Shown: in pieces, positions 9,119 through 17,710 of the stretch | Layout: each line of letters opens with the position of its first letter | Numbering within the stretch: the first letter of the stretch is position 1 | Assembly: GCF_900103915.1 (NCBI RefSeq) | Contig: NZ_FNIG01000005.1 | Coordinates: forward strand, 62,001 to 126,000 | Length of the DNA: 64,000 nucleotides | Direction: 5' to 3' | Source of the DNA: Tenuibacillus multivorans | GTDB lineage: Bacteria > Bacillota > Bacilli > Bacillales > Alkalibacillaceae | Position numbers and translations under genes: made by a program | The notes under the pieces: model-generated | Seen by the model: only the letters and a program-made list of their open reading frames with translations | Told to the model about the DNA's origin: nothing | Database searches by the model: none

Positions 9119-9238
9119 TTTATTTAATGGGGCTTTGTTAAAATGGGTAAGTAAGGAATTTTTAATTATAAAGAATTTATTAAGTTTTATAGAATGGCTA
9201 ATTAAGCTATTAGAATGGAATTGTGAGAGGGGGACACC

Positions 9239-9943
9239 ATGGTTTCCATATTACTTGTTGAAGATGATCAAGAAATTGCGCGCATTATAAAAGATCATTT
9301 AAATCGTCAGAAGATGACTGTGACATGGGCTTCTACAGGTCATGAAGGCTGGGAAGATTTTAATCAAGGCAAGTATGATATGGCGATTATTGATCTCATG
9401 TTACCAGAGATGGATGGTTTTCAATTGAATAAACATATTCGTTTAAAAAGTGATGTCCCTATTTTAATCATTAGTGCTAAACAGGAGGATGAGGCTAAGA
9501 TTAAGGGTCTAGAGTTAGGTGCGGATGATTATATGACAAAACCGTTTAGTCTAGCAGAATTAACAGCCAGGGTGAAATCACATTTAAGGCGTTATCAGCG
9601 GTATAGAGGTGTTAAAGAGGCTTCGAGTCAATATATTTTTAACCTTGGCTTAGTCATAGATCTGGAGAAGCGTCAAGTGTTGGTTAATCGTCAAGAAGTA
9701 ACTTTAACGACGAAAGAATTTGCGATCCTTGCGCTCTTTATTTTACATCCTCAGCGTACTTTTTCGAAGTCTGAGTTGTATCAACATGTATGGGGAGAAA
9801 CGGATGCATTCGGTAGTAATAATACGGTTAATGTTCATATTAAAGGCCTTCGCCACAAGTTAGGTGAACATTTAAAAGAACCGAAATGGATTGAGACGGT
9901 ATGGGGAGTTGGTTATCGATTCATAGGGGCTAAGACGTCATGA
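9239..9943 (+). CDS. OmpR/PhoB-family response regulator
   Basis: This 234-residue protein has a receiver domain with the acidic pair E8-D9-D10, phospho-acceptor D52 (IIDLMLPEMDG) and K101 (MTKPFS), followed by a winged-helix DNA-binding domain with the expected TTKEFAILALF and ETVWGVGYRF motifs. Start ATG follows GAGAGGGGG. Its stop overlaps the histidine kinase start in ATGA, so the two are translationally coupled. The target genes cannot be read from the sequence; a broken lipoprotein gene immediately downstream of the kinase may be part of its response. Confidence 0.95.
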   Translation: MVSILLVEDDQEIARIIKDHLNRQKMTVTWASTGHEGWEDFNQGKYDMAIIDLMLPEMDGFQLNKHIRLKSDVPILIISAKQEDEAKIKGLELGADDYMTKPFSLAELTARVKSHLRRYQRYRGVKEASSQYIFNLGLVIDLEKRQVLVNRQEVTLTTKEFAILALFILHPQRTFSKSELYQHVWGETDAFGSNNTVNVHIKGLRHKLGEHLKEPKWIETVWGVGYRFIGAKTS

Positions 9944-11409
9944 AAATCAAAACTTGGCTGATGCTGGCGTTTTTAATCGTGATGTTTTTACCCATTGTCT
10001 GTGCTTATGGTTTTTATATTTTAGTTCAGGAGTGGGATGAATCGAGACGTTTAGTTGACACGTTTGAATTAACTGAACAAATTCAGTCCATTGAGAGTCA
10101 ATTGCAATTAACCGATTTATATCATGTGAAGCCCCTCGAAGATTTTGAAAATCAATTGTCATCCGATGTCATTCATAATGAGAATGTGACGACTAAGCTT
10201 TACCGTGCAGATGGCGTGCGAGTTTACCATTCGGATTCAGATAACCATTATATGCAGCAGGTTGACCGTTCATTATTAATGAAAAATTTGTATCAATATG
10301 ATTTATCCTATGACCATCTTTCTGTTAAGAAGCCTGTTTTTGATGGTGAAACGATGGTTGGGGTTTACGACATTGACTTAGCTCGTACGGAATGGGTTGA
10401 AGGTGTAGAATCTCGAAGAACTATGATGATTGGAATGGCTGTTGGGTTATTGATTTTACTCTACCTCGCCCTTCTTTGGTTACTACACCGCAAGCTTAAT
10501 CGACCTCTTAAAGATTTAATGAATGGAATGTCGGTATTTGCGACAAAACATAAGACCGTTCGTTTTGACCATAAGAAGAATGATGAGATTGGACAGCTTA
10601 TGAAACATTTTGAACAGATGCAAGAACAAATTGAGGCATCCCAAAAATTGGCGCAAAAGGAACAAGAAGAGAAACAGTTAATGATGGCATCTTTTTCTCA
10701 TGATATCAAAACGCCATTAACGTCGCTTCAAACCTATGCTGAAGCATTAGAGGAAGATGAAGATGAGGCACTAACCGGTGAGGAAAAGCGGGAGTATCTT
10801 CAAATCATTAAGAATAAGACCAATCATTTAAAAGGGTTAGTTGATGATTTGACAACGTATGCCAAATTACAATCAGCCCAGTATGAGATGGAGCTTACTG
10901 AGGTGGATGCGGATGAATTTTTCGAGATGATTTTTGAAGGCTATGATGAAATAGCGCGTCAAAAAAATATACGATTGCTTAAGCAGATTTCTATAAATGG
11001 CCATTGTGAGATGAATGCCCAACAAATGGTACGTTTTGTTGATAATCTCATGAGTAATGCCTTACGATATACGCCTGGAAGACGTTTGATTGGCATGGCT
11101 GTTATTGGAAAGGAACACGAATTACCGGATTGGATATTTCCAGAAATTAAAAAGGATGTAGAAGCATTTAGCGAGGATCAGGCAGTCTTAATCGTACAAA
11201 ATGAAGGACCGTCGATTAATGACTCTCAGTTAAATTCTATTTTAACCCCCTTTTATCAAATAGATGATGCTAGAACGACGGACCGAGATAAAAACTCTGG
11301 GCTAGGGTTAAGTATTGCCAAGATGATTGCGGACAAACATGGCGGTGAGATGAACATTATGTCTGCCGAGCAAGGAACATTAGTGATGATGCGATTTAAC
11401 CAAATGTAG
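9940..11409 (+). CDS. Sensor histidine kinase
   Basis: This 489-residue membrane kinase has an N-terminal membrane segment (7-30), an extracytoplasmic sensor region of about 130 residues, a second membrane segment (162-182), a HAMP-like linker, a HisKA domain with phospho-acceptor H254 (SFSHDIKTPLTS) and an ATPase domain with the N box (NALRYTPGRR) and G2 box (GLGLSIAKMIADKHGG). It pairs with the regulator encoded just upstream. The extracytoplasmic domain shows no family I recognise, so the signal is unknown. Confidence 0.95.
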   Translation: MKIKTWLMLAFLIVMFLPIVCAYGFYILVQEWDESRRLVDTFELTEQIQSIESQLQLTDLYHVKPLEDFENQLSSDVIHNENVTTKLYRADGVRVYHSDSDNHYMQQVDRSLLMKNLYQYDLSYDHLSVKKPVFDGETMVGVYDIDLARTEWVEGVESRRTMMIGMAVGLLILLYLALLWLLHRKLNRPLKDLMNGMSVFATKHKTVRFDHKKNDEIGQLMKHFEQMQEQIEASQKLAQKEQEEKQLMMASFSHDIKTPLTSLQTYAEALEEDEDEALTGEEKREYLQIIKNKTNHLKGLVDDLTTYAKLQSAQYEMELTEVDADEFFEMIFEGYDEIARQKNIRLLKQISINGHCEMNAQQMVRFVDNLMSNALRYTPGRRLIGMAVIGKEHELPDWIFPEIKKDVEAFSEDQAVLIVQNEGPSINDSQLNSILTPFYQIDDARTTDRDKNSGLGLSIAKMIADKHGGEMNIMSAEQGTLVMMRFNQM

Positions 11410-11421
11410 GGAGTGAAAGGC

Positions 11422-12409
11422 ATGAAAACGATTAATCATATATGGCTATTAGGCATTGTCCTTTTATATGAAAGCTGAAATGGATGTGTTTAAAGGGGAA
11501 AATCAAATCGATGATTCATCCCTAGAGCAGTGGATGGACTATAAAGATACCCGACGAACAAAGGTTATAACTGAAACGGCTAATGGTGAAGTTTCTAAAT
11601 CAGTGAATGATGGCGAAAAAGTGATCATGTATTCTGATCTACAAGGTGAAGCTTTTGAAATGGAAGCACCAAAAACGGAAGTTGCTGAAAGAAGCCAGCA
11701 GGAACAAATTAAAAGGACGTTAGAACAGACGCGAGAGACGCATGACCTAAACTTAATTGGTGAAGAAGAATTGAATGGTTTTAATACGTATCATATTAAG
11801 GCCGTTCCTAAAGAAGAAGGGAACAGTTTACGTGGTGAGGAAGAATACTGGATTACTACTGATCATTGGATGATTGTTAAATCCATCACACACAGCGATG
11901 ATATCAAAGTGATATATGAGGTAACTGATCTTAATGTTAATCCAGAGTTTGATGAAAATACGTTTACGCTTAATCTACCAGAAGGAGTCGAGGTAAAACC
12001 TTTTGAGGAAATGGATCCTACTGAACAAGTGACTTTAGATGAAGCGGCTACAAGCTATGATGTGCCTTTATTAACGGTGAGTGACCAATCGTATCAATTA
12101 GAAAAAGTTGATCAATTTTATATGGAACAGTTTGACCGTACGGAGGTCAATCAAGAATTCCACAAAGATGGTTTCTTACAGTTTACGTTAAGTTCGTTCG
12201 AGGCACCAAAAGACGGAGAGTTAGGTCTTGGACTTGGCGAAGAGGAAGAGATTGACGTTCGAAATACAACGGCGGTTTATTCTAATGATGTGATTAAATC
12301 TGTGATGTGGGAGGAAGAAGGATTACGTTACTCCTTACTTATTCAGAATCCTGACCTCTCTAAAGAAGAAGTTATAGAAATTGTAGAGGGATTGGAGTAT
12401 GTTGAGTAG
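11422..12409 (+). pseudogene. LolA/MucB-like lipoprotein gene broken near its N-terminus
   Basis: An ATG at 11422 behind GTGAAAGG begins a signal-peptide-like segment (MKTINHIWLLGIVLLY) that runs into a stop after 16 codons. From about 11456 a different frame continues for about 315 codons with an outer-membrane-lipoprotein-sorting/MucB-like protein (FYMKAEMDVFKGENQ; TYHIKAVPKEEG; YWITTDHWMIVKSI) and a C-terminal DUF4367-like domain. The lipobox region and roughly 25-30 residues expected between the signal and this domain are missing, so a frameshifting deletion is likely. The second frame could start at TTG 11456, but would have no signal peptide. It is the last gene of the two-component operon. 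Confidence 0.65.
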
Positions 12410-12425
12410 CTTCTAGTAGGAATGA

Positions 12426-12462
12426 ACAAACGGAACTTTTTTTAGTTCCGTTTGTTTTTTGT
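12426..12462 (+). terminator. Terminator after the lipoprotein remnant
   Basis: A 12-bp stem (ACAAACGGAACT with AGTTCCGTTTGT, T-rich loop) is followed by TTTTTTG. Confidence 0.85.
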
Positions 12463-12465
12463 TGA

Positions 12466-12487
12466 TTTAAACAAACGTTTGTTTAAA
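12466..12487. other. 22-bp perfect palindrome
   Basis: TTTAAACAAACGTTTGTTTAAA reads identically on both strands. It lies between two convergent genes. It could form a hairpin at the end of the minus-strand peptidase transcript, though no T-run follows, or serve as a TetR-like operator (AAACAAACGTTTG resembles several). Confidence 0.6.
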
Positions 12488-12494
12488 ACTTATT

Positions 12495-13892
12495 TTATTG
12501 TGGTTTGACCCAATAATCTCCAATCCAAGTTTTGATTAAATACCAATCGCCCCATTTGGCTTTAGCTCGAACAGTTTGTGATGCTAGGGAGCTCACGATT
12601 TTACTGTGATATGAAGGGTGTTCGTATAATCTAGTTTTATGTGCCAGTTGGATGGACTCGTCGACTTTTTCTTTTGGAGTCAATTGCGTAAAGTCATCTC
12701 TAATCCACATATCACCTGCAAATGTTTTAATTTGAAACCAATCACCTTTTACCGCAGTCGCCTTCACGGGTTGTGGCGTTAGATTTAGTTGTGTTGCTTG
12801 ACCTCGTGGTGATTGAAATAAGGTTGTTTGGGACGTTAGATAGACTTCTTCGTCCAATGCCAGTTTTTGTTGTCGATTCGTCCAGATTTGATAACTTTCT
12901 TGAGCTGCGTATAACGGCACGAGCTTATTTTTCTTCCAAATGCTCGGGAAGTTTTCTACAGGTACGTGTCGATCTTCCACATATTCATTCAATTCCAACG
13001 TAAAAGCTGGTCTCAGATACTCTTGGATAAACCAATCAGTATACGTTCCGCCAGATGGTGAGCCTTTTGGACGATCAATCGGATAACCCGTGTAGTTTTC
13101 AATTGTTTGAGCGATCTTTTTGTCACGGTCAAAATGATACGACTCGTGATTATAATGCCAATAGAGTTTTTGGCCAGATGTGTGATAGGCGAGTACCATC
13201 ATGGGATTGATTTTTTCGGTAAAATCTCGAATGATTTGAGTTTCAGTTGTGCTAAATGGCTCGCTGCCTTTATGAAAAGCCCAACTCTGGTCAGCGTCGT
13301 TTTCAGGGATTGTCTCCCACTGTACGTCATAGTTTCGATTTAAATCAACGCCGCTTGCATTCGCCTTCCACCGTGTAAAATCAGTGTTATCGTTATTCAT
13401 TTCAATAAGCTTGTTATGTACCTCTCCCGGAAAAGCTTCAATCCCTTGCTGCTGTAAGGTTACCCCATCCGGATTGACCATCGGAACAAACCATATCGTC
13501 ACGTCATTTAATAGATTTCGAACCTGATAACCTTCTAGATTTTCATTTCCGTAATATGACTTTGCATATTGCTGGATCATGTTCATGCTTAATGTGGTCG
13601 TGATCCATTCCCTGGCGTGGTGTGAACCGTTGATGAATAGTGTTGCATCACCATGGCCAAGTTTGACAGCCCAAATCTCCCGGCCGTATTGCGTTTGCCC
13701 AAGCGATTGATAGTCGATGACTTCAGGATATAGCTCTTTTAGCTTTTTGATATCCGATGTCATCATCTCATATGTATACGTTTGCTTCGGCTCATCAATA
13801 TACAAACCTTGACCGGAAGCCAGGCTCGTTTGGCTTGATAGAAAAATAGTTAATAGCGTGGTTAGTAGAATGTAGATTACCTTTCTTATGAT
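12495..13892 (-). CDS. Secreted M14 zinc carboxypeptidase with two C-terminal SH3-like repeats
   Basis: The catalytic domain has the M14 signatures: zinc ligands in NGSHHAREW and LAYHTSG, substrate-binding VDLNRNY and NPDGV, and catalytic Glu in FTLELNEY. Two SH3b-like repeats of about 50 residues close the protein (GDWFQIKTFAGDMWI and GDWYLIKTWIGDYWV), typical of Bacillus cell-wall gamma-D-glutamyl endopeptidase relatives. A clear signal peptide (IYILLTTLLTIFLSS...ASG) precedes TTG 13805 in frame, so that TTG is not the true start. Upstream there is no ATG, GTG or TTG, only ATC, ATC and ATA at 13895, 13892 and 13889 behind a good AAGGGGG. I place the start at 13892, with an uncertainty of one codon either way. 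Confidence 0.8.
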   Translation of the reverse strand: MIRKVIYILLTTLLTIFLSSQTSLASGQGLYIDEPKQTYTYEMMTSDIKKLKELYPEVIDYQSLGQTQYGREIWAVKLGHGDATLFINGSHHAREWITTTLSMNMIQQYAKSYYGNENLEGYQVRNLLNDVTIWFVPMVNPDGVTLQQQGIEAFPGEVHNKLIEMNNDNTDFTRWKANASGVDLNRNYDVQWETIPENDADQSWAFHKGSEPFSTTETQIIRDFTEKINPMMVLAYHTSGQKLYWHYNHESYHFDRDKKIAQTIENYTGYPIDRPKGSPSGGTYTDWFIQEYLRPAFTLELNEYVEDRHVPVENFPSIWKKNKLVPLYAAQESYQIWTNRQQKLALDEEVYLTSQTTLFQSPRGQATQLNLTPQPVKATAVKGDWFQIKTFAGDMWIRDDFTQLTPKEKVDESIQLAHKTRLYEHPSYHSKIVSSLASQTVRAKAKWGDWYLIKTWIGDYWVKPQ

Positions 13893-14089
13893 GATGTCCC
13901 CCTTTTGTTGAATTGGTGGAAAAGCCGGTAGTGTGGTGTCCGGAAATTATGGCGTTTGGGATTAGAACCGTGAAATAAACGGTTCGACCATTTGGAAGAA
14001 GAGATATTGAGTTTACTAGATATCATATAATATTCGACATAGTTTGACAATATGGATTTTTAAAAAAGAAGGTGGAGCGTTTGGAAGAT

Positions 14090-14292
14090 AGCCAACAATT
14101 TGAGGTTTGGTGTCGCCTTTCTGGGAGGTTAACTCACCGTTGAGAGGATTCGATTCGCCAAAATGATGGGCCGATCAGCTATAAGTTTTTGTCCTAACTC
14201 TAGGATTTGGAGTCGCCAATCAGGGGTCTGGAGTCGCCACACAAAAAGGTTGCCCCGCCAAGCCTAGGGTCAGCCCGCCAACCGGAGGCCAT
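14090..14292. repeat. Intergenic array C (TCGCC/CCGCCA core, 20-21 bp)
   Basis: About nine to ten units are spaced 20-21 bp apart, with cores TCGCC, TCACC, TCGCCAA and CCCGCCAA at 14113, 14134, 14155, 14213 and 14234 and near 14254 and 14274; two units between 14170 and 14200 are degraded. The array lies between two divergent genes. The rest of 13900-14387 shows only AT-rich promoter-like DNA (TATAAT at 14360 upstream of the permease). Confidence 0.75.
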
Positions 14293-14387
14293 TCTATCAA
14301 TTTCCAAGCTATCTTTTTCAATCCTCTCACTAAATAACGACTTGCAAATATACATAGTATATAATTTTGCGTCAAAGGTTGAGAGTG

Positions 14388-16166
14388 ATGACATTTGAAA
14401 TGGGTTTTGTTCTCATATTAATTTTCGTCATGTTGGCTAGTCTCATATTAGAAGTGGCTCGTCCGGAAATGGTGATGTTCACAGCTTTAACGGTTTTATT
14501 AGTTACGGGAATTTTGACCCCTGGCGAGGCGCTCAGAGGGTTCTCAAATGAAGGGATGGTCACGCTGGCGTTACTGTTTATGGTGGCTGGTGCGATTCAA
14601 AAGCATGGTGTGATTGATTCGATTGTTCATAAATTGCTTAGAAAGGTGAATTCGTTTCAGGGAATCACAATGCGGTTGTTTGCACCGATTGCGGTGTTTT
14701 CTAGTTTTTTTAATAACACCCCGCTTGTGGTCGCTCTCACTCCGGTTTTGCGGAACTGGTGTGAGGAGAAGGGGATTGCTCCATCAAAACTATTAATCCC
14801 GCTGTCCTATGTCACGATCCTTGGTGGTACCGTCACCTTAATTGGAACTTCTACGAATCTAGTTGTTCACGGGATGTTGGTGGAGCGAGGGTTGGGTGGT
14901 TTTTCCTTTTTTCAAATGGCTGTCGTCGGTGTACCGATCACGGTGTTAGGGCTTGTCTATATAGCGGTTGTCGGGCATCGCTTGCTTCCGTCTTATAAAA
15001 GTTTTACTGAAAAGGTTTGGGAAGATTCGCGGGAGTATATGGCGGAGTTAACGGTGCGTGGGGATTTTCCTTATTTATATCAAACCGTTCAGGAAGCGGG
15101 GCTCAGGGATTTAAAAGGGCTATACTTAATCGAAATTATCCGGAAAAAGGAGATGGTCTCTCCGGTGCGGTCGACGACGGTGATTCAGGCGGGGGATCGG
15201 TTGATTTTTACTGGAATGATTTCGACAATCGCGGAGTTACAGAGGATGAAAGGGTTAGAGTTAGAAACGGGAACGGACATTGACCCAAACGATTTGAAGG
15301 GTGGTTCAACACAGTTAGTTGAGGCGGTGGTGTCTCATGAATCACCCTTGTGTTCGAGGTCGATTAAGCAGTTGCAGTTTCGAGCGAAGTACGATGCTGG
15401 TGTGGTTGCTGTTCACCGGAATCATGAAAGGGTTGAGCGTAAAGTTGGGGATATTGTATTAGAGCCTGGGGATACGTTGCTGTTATTGGCTGGTCCTGAC
15501 TTTATAGAAAAGCATCGCGTTTCGAGTGATTTTTATGTCGTATCGGAGTTAAATCCGCCTACCGCATTTAATGCTAGTCCAAAGCGGGGATGGTTTGCGT
15601 TAGGTGTGTTGTTGACCATGGTCTTGCTCGTGACCTTGGGTGTGCTGAGTATGCTGAAGGCGATGATGATTGCGGCTCTGACCTTGTTGTTTACCAAGGT
15701 GATCGAGCTGGAGGAAGCTAAGAAGTTTTTACATTTTAATATAATGCTGTTGATTGCCAGTGCGATTGGGATAGGAACAGCCATGTCCAAAACTGGACTC
15801 GCTGCATGGCTTGCGGAGAGGGCTTTAATGTTGGTTGAACCATTTGGAGTGGTCGCGGTGATTGCGTTGGTTTATATATTGACGAATCTATTTACTGAAG
15901 TGATCACTAATGTCGCATCCGCTGTGTTGATGGTGCCGATCGGACTAGAAGTAGCCGAAGTGATAGGCGTTGATCCCATGGGAATTGCGGTGACTATTGC
16001 GATAGCGGCCTCCGCAAGTTTTGTGACGCCAATCGGGTATCAAACGAACCTGATTGTTTACGGGCCAGGTGGTTATAAGTTTACCGATTACTTTAAGGTC
16101 GGGTTTCCGCTTAGTGTGTTGGTGATGGTTGTGACCGTGGTGGTTGTGAATTATATATTGTATTAG
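14388..16166 (+). CDS. SLC13/DASS-type permease with two RCK_C domains
   Basis: This protein of 592 residues has an N-terminal half of about six membrane segments carrying the SLC13/CitMHS signature (FFNNTPLVVALTPVL), a central cytoplasmic region with two TrkA-C/RCK_C domains (near residues 205-285 and 295-375), and a second membrane half with the repeated signature (NLFTEVITNVASAVLMVP). Family members carry dicarboxylates, sulfate or related anions with Na+; the substrate here is not known. Start ATG 14388 has AAAGG 9 bp upstream. Its DNA is more G-rich than that of neighbouring genes. It appears to be a single-gene unit. Confidence 0.88.
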   Translation: MTFEMGFVLILIFVMLASLILEVARPEMVMFTALTVLLVTGILTPGEALRGFSNEGMVTLALLFMVAGAIQKHGVIDSIVHKLLRKVNSFQGITMRLFAPIAVFSSFFNNTPLVVALTPVLRNWCEEKGIAPSKLLIPLSYVTILGGTVTLIGTSTNLVVHGMLVERGLGGFSFFQMAVVGVPITVLGLVYIAVVGHRLLPSYKSFTEKVWEDSREYMAELTVRGDFPYLYQTVQEAGLRDLKGLYLIEIIRKKEMVSPVRSTTVIQAGDRLIFTGMISTIAELQRMKGLELETGTDIDPNDLKGGSTQLVEAVVSHESPLCSRSIKQLQFRAKYDAGVVAVHRNHERVERKVGDIVLEPGDTLLLLAGPDFIEKHRVSSDFYVVSELNPPTAFNASPKRGWFALGVLLTMVLLVTLGVLSMLKAMMIAALTLLFTKVIELEEAKKFLHFNIMLLIASAIGIGTAMSKTGLAAWLAERALMLVEPFGVVAVIALVYILTNLFTEVITNVASAVLMVPIGLEVAEVIGVDPMGIAVTIAIAASASFVTPIGYQTNLIVYGPGGYKFTDYFKVGFPLSVLVMVVTVVVVNYILY

Positions 16167-16415
16167 AAAGTATAAAAATAATATTTAAATCGCAACTCTC
16201 TCCAAAAAAGGAGTTGTTACGATTTAATATATGGGTCAGTATTTTACATTATCACAAACAATCCATATGTAATAGCAGTTCAATTATATAAGTATCAAGA
16301 ACAGAAACTAAGACCTAAAACCATTTTTAAGTTTGAATACTTACAAGGTACCGTAGCAGAAGAAGTTAGCATAAATGCTATACATCAAATTTATCATTAT
16401 TGTGATACGAACACC

Positions 16416-16931
16416 TTGATTAATTTTAATCGTGCAAGAGAGAAATTTTTAAGTGATGATGATCCTAATGAACTTCTTGAATTTGCACTAGATACTTACG
16501 ATTACCTAAATAGTAAAGATTCTAATTCATATTCTAAGGAAGATGCGACTTTATGTTCTTTAATGTATTTAGCATTAGAAATATTAGAGAAAGATTTCGA
16601 AATTGGAGTAGAAAATATAGGAGTTAAAGAGAAAGAATTAAACAAATTGATGAATCAATATCGAACTGGGATATTACGTGGTGGAATCATAAAAGAAGGG
16701 TTTTACACCTTTACACATACAAAGGAAAATGCAAAATATAACAGACAATATATGACTCGTTTGGTTAGGGTACGTGATAAGGAGACAATATTCTTAATAG
16801 CACTTGATCCAAGTATTTTGGAAGAGCAAATATATGGTGCACTAATAGATCACATTAGTAAAGATTTTGAAAAGCTTTTAAATAAATTAGAAAAAATGTA
16901 TAATAACAATACAGAAAGGATAGGTGATTAG
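16416..16931 (+). CDS. Hypothetical protein, probably truncated at the 5' end
   Basis: This soluble, largely helical protein of 171 residues has no recognised domain. TTG 16416 has no ribosome binding site. The same frame stays open back to 16182 and reads like protein there (PYVIAVQLYKYQEQ; FEYLQGTVAEEVSINAI), with no ATG, GTG or TTG. The true gene therefore probably began further upstream and lost its start, or uses a start I cannot see. A 53-aa gene follows with no gap, so the two form one unit. Confidence 0.5.
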   Translation: MINFNRAREKFLSDDDPNELLEFALDTYDYLNSKDSNSYSKEDATLCSLMYLALEILEKDFEIGVENIGVKEKELNKLMNQYRTGILRGGIIKEGFYTFTHTKENAKYNRQYMTRLVRVRDKETIFLIALDPSILEEQIYGALIDHISKDFEKLLNKLEKMYNNNTERIGD

Positions 16932-17093
16932 ATGCAAGGTAAAAATGCTTTTTATAATAAAAAGCAGGCTGAAGTTATTGAAAGGTTAAGGGAAAAAGGC
17001 ATTAATGTTCAGCAAGGCAAAAAATCACCTAGAAACGGTAGATACTCTGGGATTGTAGGTAATGACCGAAAAAGAAGAGTTTTGAAAATATAG
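16932..17093 (+). CDS. Small protein of 53 aa, first of a paralogue pair
   Basis: The ATG is immediately after the preceding stop, with AAAGGATAGGTG upstream as ribosome binding site. The protein is very basic and has an EVIERLREKGINVQQG helix-like part followed by RNGRYSGIVGNDRKRRV. A second, similar but interrupted copy lies 100 bp downstream (17192-17359), sharing the pattern of an E-V, a basic helix, G-I-x-V-x-x-G-x-K, then YSGIVG. Conservation of this pattern in two copies supports a real gene. I do not recognise the family. Confidence 0.65.
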   Translation: MQGKNAFYNKKQAEVIERLREKGINVQQGKKSPRNGRYSGIVGNDRKRRVLKI

Positions 17094-17106
17094 TTTGAGT
17101 TGATAA

Positions 17107-17138
17107 AGAACCGTTTTTAATCTACGGTTCTCTTTTTA
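17107..17138 (+). terminator. Terminator after the 53-aa gene
   Basis: An 8-bp stem (AGAACCGT with ACGGTTCT, 9-nt loop) is followed by CTTTTTAT. Confidence 0.75.
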
Positions 17139-17191
17139 TGTTGATTACATATTTATGTATATAAAGTAAATTATAATCTTGAGGTGTTATA

Positions 17192-17359
17192 ATGCATAAT
17201 ATGTATGAAAACTCAAAAGAGGAAGTCCGATAACATATAATTAATAGGCTAAATAGTGCCGGGATTAAAGTTCGCAAAGGGAATAAAAAGCCAATAAATG
17301 GCCAATATTCAGGGATTGTAGGACATTATAGAAGAGGAGTAATTAAATTGGATATTTAA
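17192..17359 (+). pseudogene. Second copy of the 53-aa gene, interrupted by a stop codon
   Basis: An ATG behind GAGGTG opens a frame that hits TAA at 17231-17233 after 13 codons, then continues open for 41 codons to 17359. The continuation (HIINRLNSAGIKVRKG, then NGQYSGIVGHYRRGVIK) is clearly homologous to the 53-aa protein just upstream. Either the copy is dead, or the stop is read through or bypassed; no downstream start codon is present. Confidence 0.6.
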
Positions 17360-17552
17360 ATTCTTCAGTTCTATAATAAGTGAGAAAATGTTAATTAGCT
17401 TCATCCTCGGGTGACGTTATTGAAAGTGGGTGGAGGGGCGTGATGGTTGCGAGGAAACCTGAAATGAGTCCCTGTCGGTAAGGTTGTTCAATTCTAGTTC
17501 CTCCTTTTTTCGGTAGTAGTGTCTAAAAATATTAGTACTGATTATAAGGGAT

Positions 17553-17655
17553 AGAGGGTTCGATTCGCCGTTAGAGGTTTTGGTCCGCCAAAATGAGGGT
17601 TATTCGCCGCTCTAAAGATTCTACACGCCAATATGAGTGGCAAATTCACCATTAA
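17553..17655. repeat. Intergenic array D (CGCC core, 19-21 bp)
   Basis: Five degenerate units with cores TTCGCCG, TCCGCCAAAATGAGG, TTCGCCG, CACGCCAATATGAG and TTCACCA start about 20 bp apart (core positions 17566, 17586, 17605, 17626 and 17647). The array lies between convergent units; the 190 bp before it (17360-17550) contain nothing I can support. Confidence 0.65.
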
Positions 17656-17673
17656 ATCAGTTAATAGACAAGC

Positions 17674-17703
17674 AAAAGCACCGCGATATTTGCGGTGCTT
17701 TTT
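17674..17703 (-). terminator. Terminator of the ferredoxin-NADP reductase gene
   Basis: An 11-bp stem (AAAAGCACCGC with GCGGTGCTTTT) flanked by A- and T-runs works in either direction and ends the minus-strand reductase unit just past its stop. Confidence 0.85.
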
Positions 17704-17710
17704 GTACCGT

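Noticed and set aside
9087-9290. 67-codon open frame before the response regulator
   Set aside because: It overlaps the response regulator start in another frame, runs through a terminator stem, and its composition is AT-driven.
14200-14398. Opposed frames over array C upstream of the SLC13 permease
   Set aside because: Both consist of degenerate repeat units and the permease promoter region.
16187-16225. Hairpin AAATCGCAACTC / GAGTTGTTACGATTT after the SLC13 gene
   Set aside because: It has a three-base bulge and no T-run, and lies inside a frame open to 16931, so I did not call it a terminator.
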